A stretch of 12,885 nt of DNA from Eubacteriales bacterium (lineage in GTDB: Bacteria; Bacillota; Clostridia; Christensenellales; CAG-138), in assembly GCA_028703645.1 (NCBI GenBank), contig JAQVML010000006.1, forward strand, positions 1 to 12,885. The letters are read 5' to 3'. Positions 6,084 through 12,885 of the stretch are shown piece after piece; the first letter of the stretch is position 1; each line of letters begins with the position of its first letter. Made by a program: the position numbers and the translations under genes. The notes beneath the pieces were generated by a model. It worked only from the letters and a program-made list of their open reading frames with translations, was not told where the DNA came from and made no database searches.

Positions 6084-6166
6084 GTTTACGGCAAAAGCCA
6101 GTCGAATGACGCAAGATTTTTCGCGCTCATCGGCAATCGTTGTATTTGATAATCCCCTTTTGCGAT

Positions 6167-6196
6167 TTTACATAGATTTAATCTGCTTGATATTTT
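6167..6196 (+). promoter_or_regulatory. Candidate pst promoter with possible Pho-box repeats
   Basis: TTTACA (6167-6172) is followed after 18 bases by TATTTT (6191-6196), a plausible weak -35/-10 pair. TTTACA also repeats 11 bases later as TTAATC (6178-6183), and a distant TTTGAT lies 22 bases earlier (6145-6150). That period matches the TT(A/T)ACA-type direct repeats bound by PhoP in Bacillus. The match is loose and the assignment is inferred mainly from position before a pst operon. Confidence 0.3.
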
Positions 6197-6256
6197 GATC
6201 AAACAATGCTCGTTTATCCTAAGGCCATGAGAAAGAAAATAAAAGGAGAAACGTTC

Positions 6257-7207
6257 ATGATGAAAAAACTCACTGCGATGCTGATCGCACTGACCATGGT
6301 AGCGGGCCTTGCTGCTTGCGCCACCACACCCGCCGCGCCCGAGGCGACCGAAGCCCCCGCAACCGAAGCCACGCAGGCTCCCGCAGCGGAAGCGACCGAA
6401 GCCCCCGCAGCACCGGCAGCCTTTGACAAAGACATCGTCGTCGTCTCCCGTGAGGACGGCAGCGGCACCCGCGGCGCGTTCATCGAGCTGATGGGTGTTG
6501 AGCAAAAGGATGCCGATGGCAAAAAGGTAGACTACACCACGCTGGACGCCGAAATCGTCAACAGCACCTCCGTCGTTCTCCAGACCGTTTCGGGCAACGT
6601 TGCCGCCATCGGCTACATCTCCCTCGGTTCTCTGAATGACACCGTGAAAGCCCTCCAGATCGACGGAGCGGATGCGACCGTTGAGAACATCAAGAGCGGC
6701 GCATACAAAGTAGCCCGTCCATTCAACATTGCAACCCAGGCGAATGTTTCCGAAGCAGCCCAGGCGTTCATCGACTTCATCCTCAGCGCAGAAGGCCAGG
6801 CCGTCATTCAGGATAACAAGTATATCGCGAGTGTTGACAATGCGCCCACGTTTGCCGGCAGCACCGTAGCTGGCAAGGTCGTAGTCGCCGGCAGCTCTTC
6901 CGTCACCCCGGTCATGGAAAAGCTTAAAGAAGCCTACATGGCGCTCAACCCCAATGCTGAAATCGAAATCCAGATGAGCGACTCCAGCACCGGCGTCAAG
7001 ATGGCCATCGAAGGCAACTGCGACATCGGTATGGCGTCCCGCGAACTCAAGGACAGCGAGCTTGCCGCAGGCGTCACCCCGACCGTCATCGCAATCGACG
7101 GTATCGCGATCATCGTCAACAACGACAACCCGATCTCCGGCCTCACGGCTGAGCAGGTTCGCCAGATCTACGTTGGCGAAACCCTCAACTGGGCGGATGT
7201 GCAGTAA
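6257..7207 (+). CDS. pstS: Phosphate-binding lipoprotein PstS, circularly permuted order
   Basis: PstS captures phosphate outside the membrane and hands it to PstC-PstA. The start at 6257 follows AGGAG at 8 bases; the frame extends upstream but without such a site. Residues 3-17 form a lipoprotein signal, with LAAC and the lipidated Cys21. Residues 22-55 are a low-complexity Ala/Pro/Glu/Thr linker. The ligand blocks are VVVSREDGSGTRG (61-73), GSSSVTPVM (212-220), SDSSTG (241-246) and DIGMASR (256-262). In usual PstS proteins the order is GSSSVTP, SSTG, DIGMASR, NWxDV, and then SREDGSGT. Here SREDGSGT is first and NWADVQ is the C-terminus. All blocks are kept, so the protein is probably functional but permuted. 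Length is 316 residues. It is the first gene of the pst operon. Confidence 0.93.
   Translation: MMKKLTAMLIALTMVAGLAACATTPAAPEATEAPATEATQAPAAEATEAPAAPAAFDKDIVVVSREDGSGTRGAFIELMGVEQKDADGKKVDYTTLDAEIVNSTSVVLQTVSGNVAAIGYISLGSLNDTVKALQIDGADATVENIKSGAYKVARPFNIATQANVSEAAQAFIDFILSAEGQAVIQDNKYIASVDNAPTFAGSTVAGKVVVAGSSSVTPVMEKLKEAYMALNPNAEIEIQMSDSSTGVKMAIEGNCDIGMASRELKDSELAAGVTPTVIAIDGIAIIVNNDNPISGLTAEQVRQIYVGETLNWADVQ
6344..6409 (+). repeat. 18-bp direct repeat in the PstS linker
   Basis: The 18-base sequence GCGACCGAAGCCCCCGCA occurs at 6344-6361 and again at 6392-6409, 48 bases apart (16 codons, in frame). The intervening bases are a degenerate copy. It encodes the ATEAPA units of the linker after the lipidated cysteine. 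Slippage between the copies could change linker length without breaking the frame. Confidence 0.75.
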
Positions 7208-7237
7208 TATCGAAATCAAAGACTTGGAGCGACTTGG

Positions 7238-8119
7238 ATGAATAATAAAAACTCCCTCAAGCGAGAAACCGCAGCGGGACGAAATAACCAAGTACGCGAA
7301 GGCGCGGCGAGAATCCTATTTCTCGCCGCTGCCTGCGTTAGTATTTTAGCCGTTCTGCTGATTACCGTATTTCTTCTGGTCAGCGGCGTGCCTGCCATTG
7401 CGAAAATCGGCGTGTTTCAGTTTCTCTTTGGCACGGTTTGGAAGCCCGGCAACGATATCTACGGCATTCTGCCAATGATTCTCGGCAGCATTTATGTCAC
7501 CGCAGGCGCGCTTGTGCTCGGTGTTCCAATCGGTGTGCTGACGGCGATCTTCCTCTCGCGCTTTGCCAGCAAACGCGTCGTTAGCCTGGTCAAACCCGCG
7601 GTTCAGCTTCTCGCGGGAATTCCTTCCGTCGTCTACGGCTTTTTCGGGCTCGTGGTGATCGTTCCCATGCTCGGCGGGCGCGGCAGCATGCTCGCCGCGA
7701 GCATCGTGCTCGCCATTATGATTCTTCCTACGGTCATTACGGTATCGGAAAGCTCGCTCAACGCAGTCGATGCCTCTTATTACGAAGGCGCGCTTGCGCT
7801 GGGCGCAACCCATGAGCGCTCGGTGTTTTCCATCATACTGCCCGCGGCAAAGAGCGGCGTGACCGCAGCCGTCATCCTCGGCATCGGCCGCGCGATCGGT
7901 GAAGCCATGGCGGTCATCATGGTTGCGGGCAACCAACCACGCATGCCGCAGGGAATTCTGAAGGGACTGCGCACCCTCACGACCAACATCGTCATGGAGA
8001 TGGGCTATTCGGCCGACCTGCACCGCGAGGCGCTGATTGCCACCGCGGTAGTCCTCTTTGTCTTCATCTTGATCATCAACTTTCTCTTTTCACTCACAAA
8101 AAGGGGGAATAAAGCATGA
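7238..8119 (+). CDS. pstC: Phosphate ABC transporter permease PstC
   Basis: A 293-residue inner-membrane permease with about six hydrophobic segments (near 25-50, 78-106, 122-144, 150-170, 205-230 and 264-286). It has the family LAGIPSVVYG block (125-134) and the ATPase-contact EAA loop at 183-203. PstC and PstA form the channel used by PstS and PstB for high-affinity phosphate uptake. GGAG lies 8 bases before the start. The 30-base gap after pstS contains no hairpin, so there is no sign of the terminator that sometimes lowers expression downstream of a binding protein. The stop overlaps pstA by four bases (ATGA). Confidence 0.97.
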   Translation: MNNKNSLKRETAAGRNNQVREGAARILFLAAACVSILAVLLITVFLLVSGVPAIAKIGVFQFLFGTVWKPGNDIYGILPMILGSIYVTAGALVLGVPIGVLTAIFLSRFASKRVVSLVKPAVQLLAGIPSVVYGFFGLVVIVPMLGGRGSMLAASIVLAIMILPTVITVSESSLNAVDASYYEGALALGATHERSVFSIILPAAKSGVTAAVILGIGRAIGEAMAVIMVAGNQPRMPQGILKGLRTLTTNIVMEMGYSADLHREALIATAVVLFVFILIINFLFSLTKRGNKA

Positions 8120-8946
8120 AACAACAGAAGATTTCGGCTTTTCTCCTTCGTCTATTGGTCTATTTTGCGACGATCGTCACCGTAGGCGCGTTGTTGTTCG
8201 TGGTTGGATACATTCTCTACAAAGGCGTTCCCAACCTCACCTGGAAGCTCTTTGAGTGGAAGTACACCACCGACAACCTCTCCCTCATGCCCGCGCTGCT
8301 CAACACGATCCTCATGACGGCGCTCTCGCTGCTCATCGCGGTTCCGCTGGGTGTGTTCGCCGCGGTCTATCTGGTGGAGTACGCAAAGCGCGGCAGCAAG
8401 CTGGTTCGCGTGATCCGCATGAACGCGGAGACGCTTGCGGGCATTCCCTCGATCGTATACGGGCTTTTCGGCATGCTGTTCTTCGTCACCGCGCTCAAGC
8501 TCGGCTTTTCAATGCTCTCGGGCGCACTCACGATCTCCATCATGATACTGCCCGTGATCCTGCGCACTTCGGAAGAAGCGCTGATGAGCGTGCCGGACAG
8601 CTATCGCGAGGGCAGCTTCGGCCTCGGCGCGGGAAGACTGCGCACGGTGTTTCGCGTGGTTCTGCCGGACGCAATCCCCGGCATCCTCGCGGGCGTGATC
8701 CTCGGCGTTGGCCGCACGGTCGGCGAGACCGCGGCGCTCTTGTATACGGCTGGCACCTCTTCAGACACCGTCTCGGGCATTATGGACTCCGCGCGAACGC
8801 TCTCTGTGCATATGTACGCGCTCTCGCAAGAGGGGCTCTACATCAATCAGACCTATGCGACCGCGGTGGTGCTGCTGGTCATCGTCGTGGGCATCAACGC
8901 GCTCTCCGCCACGCTGGCGAAGCGCGTCAGCAAACGAAAAATATAA
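8116..8946 (+). CDS. pstA: Phosphate ABC transporter permease PstA
   Basis: The second permease subunit, 276 residues, with about six membrane segments (near 12-35, 60-88, 107-128, 132-150, 187-210 and 248-266). It shares the LAGIPSIVYG block (107-116) with PstC and carries an EAA loop at 162-186 for docking PstB. A GGGGG ribosome site lies 8 bases before the start, inside the end of pstC. The ATGA overlap points to translational coupling. A 32-base gap leads to pstB. Confidence 0.97.
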   Translation: MKQQKISAFLLRLLVYFATIVTVGALLFVVGYILYKGVPNLTWKLFEWKYTTDNLSLMPALLNTILMTALSLLIAVPLGVFAAVYLVEYAKRGSKLVRVIRMNAETLAGIPSIVYGLFGMLFFVTALKLGFSMLSGALTISIMILPVILRTSEEALMSVPDSYREGSFGLGAGRLRTVFRVVLPDAIPGILAGVILGVGRTVGETAALLYTAGTSSDTVSGIMDSARTLSVHMYALSQEGLYINQTYATAVVLLVIVVGINALSATLAKRVSKRKI

Positions 8947-8978
8947 CCGCGTGAAAACAATGTTAAAGGAAACACGAT

Positions 8979-9731
8979 ATGAACAAGTTTGAAATATCCG
9001 ATCTCGACCTCTACTACGGGCAGTTGCATGCTCTGAAAAACGTAGAGTTAAAAATTCCAGAGCGGCAGATTACGGCGTTCATCGGCCCGAGCGGTTGCGG
9101 CAAGAGTACGCTTCTGCGCACGCTCAATCGCATGAACGATCTCGTCGAGGGCTGCCGCATCACAGGCAACGTATTGCTCGACGGGCAAGATATCTACAAC
9201 GGCAGTTTGGATACGACGCTATTACGAAAGCGTGTCGGCATGGTGTTTCAAAAGCCGAATCCCTTCCCGATGAGCGTCTATGAAAACGTCGCCTACGGCC
9301 CGCGTACACATGGCGTTCGCGGGAAGGCAAAGCTGGACGATATCGTCGAGCAGTCGCTTCGGGGAGCAGCGATTTGGGGCGAGCTCAAAGATCGCCTCAA
9401 AAAGGACGCGCTCGGGCTCTCCGGCGGTCAGCAGCAGCGCCTTTGCATTGCGCGCGCGCTCGCGGTGGAGCCGGAGGTCGTGCTCATGGACGAGCCGACC
9501 AGCGCACTCGACCCGATTTCGACGAGCAGAATTGAAGACCTTTGCGTGACGTTGCGTGAAAAATATACTATAATCATTGTAACGCACAACATGCAACAGG
9601 CCGCTCGTATCTCCGACAACACCGCCTTCTTCCTGCTCGGTGAAATCATTGAGTATGGAAACACGGAAAAGCTATTCAGCATCCCACGCGACAAACGGAC
9701 GGAAGATTACATTACGGGGAGGTTCGGTTAA
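8979..9731 (+). CDS. pstB: Phosphate ABC transporter ATP-binding protein PstB
   Basis: A 250-residue ABC ATPase that powers PstC-PstA. Motifs seen are Walker A GPSGCGKST (36-44), a Q-loop with the PstB-specific FQKPNPFPMSVYENVAYG, the signature LSGGQQQR (147-154), Walker B LMDEP (ending near 173) with Glu172, and the H-loop His203. An AAAGGA site lies about 9 bases before the start. The stop and the phoU start share one base (TAATG), which suggests coupling. Confidence 0.98.
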   Translation: MNKFEISDLDLYYGQLHALKNVELKIPERQITAFIGPSGCGKSTLLRTLNRMNDLVEGCRITGNVLLDGQDIYNGSLDTTLLRKRVGMVFQKPNPFPMSVYENVAYGPRTHGVRGKAKLDDIVEQSLRGAAIWGELKDRLKKDALGLSGGQQQRLCIARALAVEPEVVLMDEPTSALDPISTSRIEDLCVTLREKYTIIIVTHNMQQAARISDNTAFFLLGEIIEYGNTEKLFSIPRDKRTEDYITGRFG

Positions 9732-10384
9732 TGCGAAACACATTTGAGGAACAGCTGCGTCTATTGAATCAGGAGTTGCTCGAAATGGGCGCGCTGATCG
9801 AGCACGCGATACAATCCGCGAGCGAGGCGTTGATCAAGCAGGACGTCGAGTCCGCAAACCACGCGATCACGTTTGACCACGAGGTGGATCAAAAGGAGCG
9901 GGACATCGAATCCCTCTGCTTAAAGCTGCTCTTGCAGCAGCAACCCGTCGCAAAAGACCTTCGTCTGATCTCCGCCGCGCTGAAGATGATTACGGACATG
10001 GAGCGCATTGGCGATCAAGCCTCCGATATCTCCGGCATCGTGATCTATCTCGCCGGAAAGCCGTACATCAAATCGTTGGAACACCTGCCGCAGATGGCGG
10101 AAGCCTCCATTAGGATGGTATCCGGCAGCATCGACGCGTTTATCAACAAAGACCTCACGCTCGCGCGAGACATCATTGAGATGGACGACGTGATCGACGA
10201 TCTGTTTGATACCATCAAGGGCGAGCTCATCGATTTGATCCGTAACGATCCCGACAACGGCGAGCAGGCGATCGATCTGCTCATGATCGCGAAGTATTTC
10301 GAGCGCATAGGCGACCACGCGCAAAACATCGCCGAATGGGCGGAATACTCGATTACCGGTGTTCATAAAGGTGCCGAGCTATGA
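9731..10384 (+). CDS. phoU: Phosphate signalling regulator PhoU
   Basis: A 217-residue all-helical protein made of two PhoU repeats. Each repeat ends in the metal-binding motif: MERIGDQASD (90-99) and FERIGDHAQN (190-199). PhoU is known to link the Pst transporter to the sensor kinase PhoR and to hold the system off when phosphate is plentiful. GGGGAGG is placed 8 bases before the start, inside pstB. The end overlaps the response regulator start by four bases (ATGA). Its location between transporter and two-component genes fits this linking role. Confidence 0.97.
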   Translation: MRNTFEEQLRLLNQELLEMGALIEHAIQSASEALIKQDVESANHAITFDHEVDQKERDIESLCLKLLLQQQPVAKDLRLISAALKMITDMERIGDQASDISGIVIYLAGKPYIKSLEHLPQMAEASIRMVSGSIDAFINKDLTLARDIIEMDDVIDDLFDTIKGELIDLIRNDPDNGEQAIDLLMIAKYFERIGDHAQNIAEWAEYSITGVHKGAEL

Positions 10385-11049
10385 TTTATTATGTGGAAGA
10401 CGACGCGAACATTCGCGAGCTGGTGGTCTATACGCTCAATCAAACGGGACTAGCGGCAAAAGGCTTCCCGGATGGCGCTGCGTTCTTTGCAGCTAGTGCA
10501 GACGAGAAGCCTTCCATGATTCTGCTCGACATCATGCTGCCCGGCGAGGACGGACTCACGATCCTGAAAAAAATCCGTGCAAACGCCGGAACGACCTCCA
10601 TCCCTGTCATGATGATCACCGCCAAATCGACGGAGTTTGACAAGGTCTCCGGCCTCGATCTTGGCGCGGACGATTATATTGCAAAACCGTTTGGCATGGC
10701 GGAGCTGGTGGCGCGCGTCAAAGCGCTGCTGCGCAGAAGCGGCATGAAGACGAGCGCGGAACGCCTCACGCACGGAGATCTGGTCGTGGATATCGCGCGG
10801 CACGCCGTAACCGTGTCCGGCCAAATCGTCAACCTGACGTATAAGGAATTCTCCCTGCTTGCGTGGTTGATGGAAAACATGGGCCGCGCCTACACAAGGG
10901 AGCAGCTTTTGGAGACTGTTTGGGGTTATGATTATGAAGGCGGCACGCGCACGGTTGACGTGCATGTGCAAACGCTTCGCACCAAACTAGGCAGATGCGG
11001 CAGATTTGTGGAGACCGTGCGCGGTGTTGGCTATCGTTTCGGCGAATGA
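10381..11049 (+). CDS. phoP: OmpR/PhoB-type response regulator (PhoP/PhoB)
   Basis: A 222-residue two-domain regulator. The receiver domain (1-115) has acidic residues EDD (6-8), the phosphoryl-accepting Asp50 in LLDIMLPGEDG, Thr80 and Lys102 in AKPFG. The C-terminal winged helix (about 125-222) contains the recognition-helix region RTVDVHVQTLRTKLG and ends in the usual VRGVGYRF. It should be phosphorylated by the kinase downstream and activate pst and other phosphate genes. It is called PhoP in Bacillus and PhoB in other groups; context, not specificity residues, supports this name. Confidence 0.9.
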   Translation: MIYYVEDDANIRELVVYTLNQTGLAAKGFPDGAAFFAASADEKPSMILLDIMLPGEDGLTILKKIRANAGTTSIPVMMITAKSTEFDKVSGLDLGADDYIAKPFGMAELVARVKALLRRSGMKTSAERLTHGDLVVDIARHAVTVSGQIVNLTYKEFSLLAWLMENMGRAYTREQLLETVWGYDYEGGTRTVDVHVQTLRTKLGRCGRFVETVRGVGYRFGE

Positions 11050-11125
11050 GAAACCTTCGCTCGTCATCCGGCGCTTCGATTCCTGCTAAACGGAGCAACT
11101 CTTTATCACACTGGGAGCATATTGC

Positions 11126-12793
11126 ATGAGAAAACGAATATTCTGGAACATATTTCTCTCCTCGCTGATTGCGGCCCTGCTGCTCGGCGGCGTGATTCTG
11201 CTCGCGCAGTATCGCTCGTTTGAAAACCTCGTGTTTTCGGAGCTTGCCGCTGAGAACGATTATATTAAAAGCGGCTTAACCGCAACCAAGGACGAGTCGG
11301 CGTTCTTCGCAGGCTTGCCTTCCAAAGATCGCGTTACGCTGATCGACTCGGACGGAACCGTGCTGTTTGATACCTCTTCGGATGTTACCACGCTGGAAAA
11401 CCACGCAAGCCGACCGGAGATCGTCTCCGCACATCAAAACGGGATTGGTACCAGCAGCCGCTATTCCGAGACGCAGTTGATGAAGAACTATTATTATGCT
11501 AGACTTTTGCCGGATGGCCGTGTTCTTCGCGTTGCCAGCAGTCAAAAGAGCGTGCTTGGCATGCTCGGCGCAATGGTGCCGACCATGTTGCTGGTTCTAC
11601 TTGCAATCATCGTAATCTCCGCCTTCTTTGCGCGTTACGCCGCGAAAACGATCGTGCAACCTATCAACGCGCTCAATCTGGAAGACCCGCTCGGCAACGT
11701 AACCTATGACGAGCTTGCCCCGCTACTGACCAATATGGAGCATCAGCGCCGCGAGATCATCAGCCGAATGGCGGCGCTCTCCGAAAAGCAGCGCGAATTT
11801 ACGGCAGTCACCGAAAACATGCGCGAAGGGTTTATCCTGCTCGATTCGGGAGAGCGCATGCTCGCGATCAACGGCAGCGCGGCGCACATCTTCGGCGTGG
11901 AGTCAAAGAGCGTCGTTGGGTCGCATGTGTTGATGCTCAGCCGCAGTGTTGCTCTTCAGCAAGCGCTGGAGCAAGCAAAGGTCAGCGGTTCCGGTCAGGC
12001 GACGTTGACGCGCGGCGCAAGCACGTATCAGGTGCTAGCCAGTCAGGTGACAGATCAGCAATCCCCCGCCGGCACGGTGGTTTTGGTACTCGACATCTCC
12101 GATCGCGTCGCGGCGGAGCAGATGCGCCGCGAATTCTCGGCAAATGTTTCCCACGAGCTGAAAACCCCGCTGACGTCCATTCTGGGGTATGCGGAGATCA
12201 TGCGTGACGGCGTAGCAAAGCAGGAAGACACCAAGCGCTTTGCCGGAAAAATTTACGCGGAGGCTGCACAGCTCATGTCCCTGATTGAAGACATCATTCG
12301 CCTGTCCCAGTTGGATGAAAAAACCTCGCTACCGGAGATGGTCACGGTCGACCTCAAGGCCATCTGCGAGGACGTTTGCCAGCGCTTGCAACCGCAGGCG
12401 GAAAAAGCGGGCGTTACACTCAACGCACATTGCGCGCCCGCCAATGTGCGCGGTATTCCCAAGGTGCTCGAGGAGATCGTTCAAAACCTGGTTGATAACG
12501 CGATTAAGTACAACACCTCAAACGGGAGCGTCGGCGTCACATTAAAGCGCGAGGGTTCGCGGATTGAGCTCGGCGTATCCGACACAGGCATCGGTATTCC
12601 GGAGGAACATCTTTCTCGGGTCTTCGAGCGCTTCTATCGCGTAGACCGCAGCAGAAACAAACAGATCGGCGGCACGGGGCTTGGGCTCTCCATCGTCAAA
12701 CATTCGGCGGAGACGATGGATGCGACGGTACAACTACAGAGCAAGCTTGGCATCGGAACCACGATTACCGTCTCTTTCCCCGCAATCGACTGA
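11126..12793 (+). CDS. phoR: Phosphate-sensing histidine kinase PhoR
   Basis: A 555-residue membrane kinase. It has a first membrane segment (about 6-27), an extracytoplasmic sensor region (28-145), a second membrane segment (about 148-168), a short linker with QPINALNLEDPL, a PAS-like domain (about 225-330), the dimerisation/phosphotransfer domain with His343 in SHELKTPLTS, and an ATP-binding domain with N-box Asn454 and Asn458, DTGIGIP (486-492), RFYRVD, and GGTGLGL (515-521). GGGAG lies 8 bases before the start. A 76-base gap with no visible signal separates it from phoP. It is known in this family that PhoU and Pst restrain the kinase when phosphate is high. It ends just before the operon terminator. 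Confidence 0.93.
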   Translation: MRKRIFWNIFLSSLIAALLLGGVILLAQYRSFENLVFSELAAENDYIKSGLTATKDESAFFAGLPSKDRVTLIDSDGTVLFDTSSDVTTLENHASRPEIVSAHQNGIGTSSRYSETQLMKNYYYARLLPDGRVLRVASSQKSVLGMLGAMVPTMLLVLLAIIVISAFFARYAAKTIVQPINALNLEDPLGNVTYDELAPLLTNMEHQRREIISRMAALSEKQREFTAVTENMREGFILLDSGERMLAINGSAAHIFGVESKSVVGSHVLMLSRSVALQQALEQAKVSGSGQATLTRGASTYQVLASQVTDQQSPAGTVVLVLDISDRVAAEQMRREFSANVSHELKTPLTSILGYAEIMRDGVAKQEDTKRFAGKIYAEAAQLMSLIEDIIRLSQLDEKTSLPEMVTVDLKAICEDVCQRLQPQAEKAGVTLNAHCAPANVRGIPKVLEEIVQNLVDNAIKYNTSNGSVGVTLKREGSRIELGVSDTGIGIPEEHLSRVFERFYRVDRSRNKQIGGTGLGLSIVKHSAETMDATVQLQSKLGIGTTITVSFPAID

Positions 12794-12815
12794 TCAGCCG
12801 TTTTGCGTTTTCTTT

Positions 12816-12841
12816 GCGCCCGTTTTACGGGCGCTTTTTTT
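12816..12841 (+). terminator. Intrinsic terminator of the pst-phoPR operon
   Basis: A 7-bp GC-rich stem (GCGCCCG/CGGGCGC) with loop TTTTA is followed by seven T. It lies 22 bases after the phoR stop and is the only clear terminator on this strand, supporting one transcription unit from pstS to phoR. Confidence 0.93.
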
Positions 12842-12885
12842 CACACAAAAGTACAAACCAATGAAAGTAAAATCCGGCTGATTTT

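Larger units (their letters stand above)
5943..6256. other. Divergent regulatory region between queA and pstS
   Basis: These 314 bases contain no convincing gene. They hold the queA promoter and its roughly 105-base leader on the minus strand (5943-6048), and the candidate pst promoter near 6167-6196 on the plus strand. Between 6084 and 6166 nothing further is recognised. The pst side from about 6130 to 6250 is AT-rich compared with the rest of the window. Confidence 0.7.

Noticed and set aside
6086..7291. 401-aa minus-strand ORF opposite pstS
   Set aside because: It is a shadow of pstS codon bias; the product has a Gly/Cys/Arg low-complexity region opposite the Ala/Pro linker and matches no fold I know.
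8256..8954. 232-aa plus-strand ORF inside pstA
   Set aside because: Out-of-frame shadow of pstA, rich in Arg, His and Gly, with no ribosome site.
12842..12885. Possible gene start at the window end
   Set aside because: The only ATG there opens a frame of six codons; nothing can be supported.

Overview
The window looks like chromosomal DNA of a Gram-positive bacterium of the Bacillota, most likely a Clostridia-type anaerobe. This is inferred from the pstSCAB-phoU-phoP-phoR order, a lipoprotein PstS with an Ala/Pro/Glu/Thr-rich linker, strong GGAGG-type ribosome binding sites, one supported TTG start, and a tRNA array with encoded CCA ends. Base composition is moderately GC-rich. No phage, transposon, CRISPR or plasmid feature was seen.

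Layout. (1) Positions 1-700: an unrecognised acidic 124-residue protein on the minus strand (132-506), preceded by a possible 38-codon ORF whose stop overlaps its start. (2) Positions 701-1561: a minus-strand tRNA operon of seven genes in the transcribed order Arg(TCT), His(GTG), Gln(TTG), Lys(TTT), Leu(TAG), Gly(GCC), Gly(TCC). It has a near-perfect sigma-A promoter and a 13-bp terminator hairpin two bases after the last CCA. Two spacers hold further hairpins; one uses the CCA end of tRNA-Gly(GCC) as part of its stem. (3) Positions 1632-5942: a minus-strand gene cluster queA-tgt-tsaE-tsaB-rimI-SEC-C protein, with a good promoter at 6055-6083. queA and tgt act in queuosine synthesis at tRNA position 34. 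tsaE and tsaB act in t6A synthesis at position 37. The neighbouring tRNAs include likely substrates of both pathways (His for queuosine; Lys and Arg-TCT for t6A). (4) Positions 5943-6256: a divergent regulatory region. (5) Positions 6257-12793: a plus-strand phosphate module, pstS-pstC-pstA-pstB-phoU-phoP-phoR, closed by a clear intrinsic terminator at 12816-12841.

The phosphate module is complete: a binding lipoprotein, two permeases, an ATPase, the PhoU regulator, and a two-component system that presumably controls the operon. Several genes overlap by 1-4 bases, which suggests translational coupling.

The most unusual item is PstS. Its conserved blocks are in swapped order: the Arg-Glu-Asp-Gly-Ser-Gly-Thr phosphate-binding block, normally in the middle of the protein, comes first after the lipoprotein linker. 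The blocks that normally form the N-terminus come last, and the protein ends where the first block would normally follow. This reads as a circular permutation of the PstS fold. The other observations (tRNA spacer hairpins, T-stem mismatches, the SEC-C protein in a t6A cluster, the coupled small ORF) are of lesser interest.
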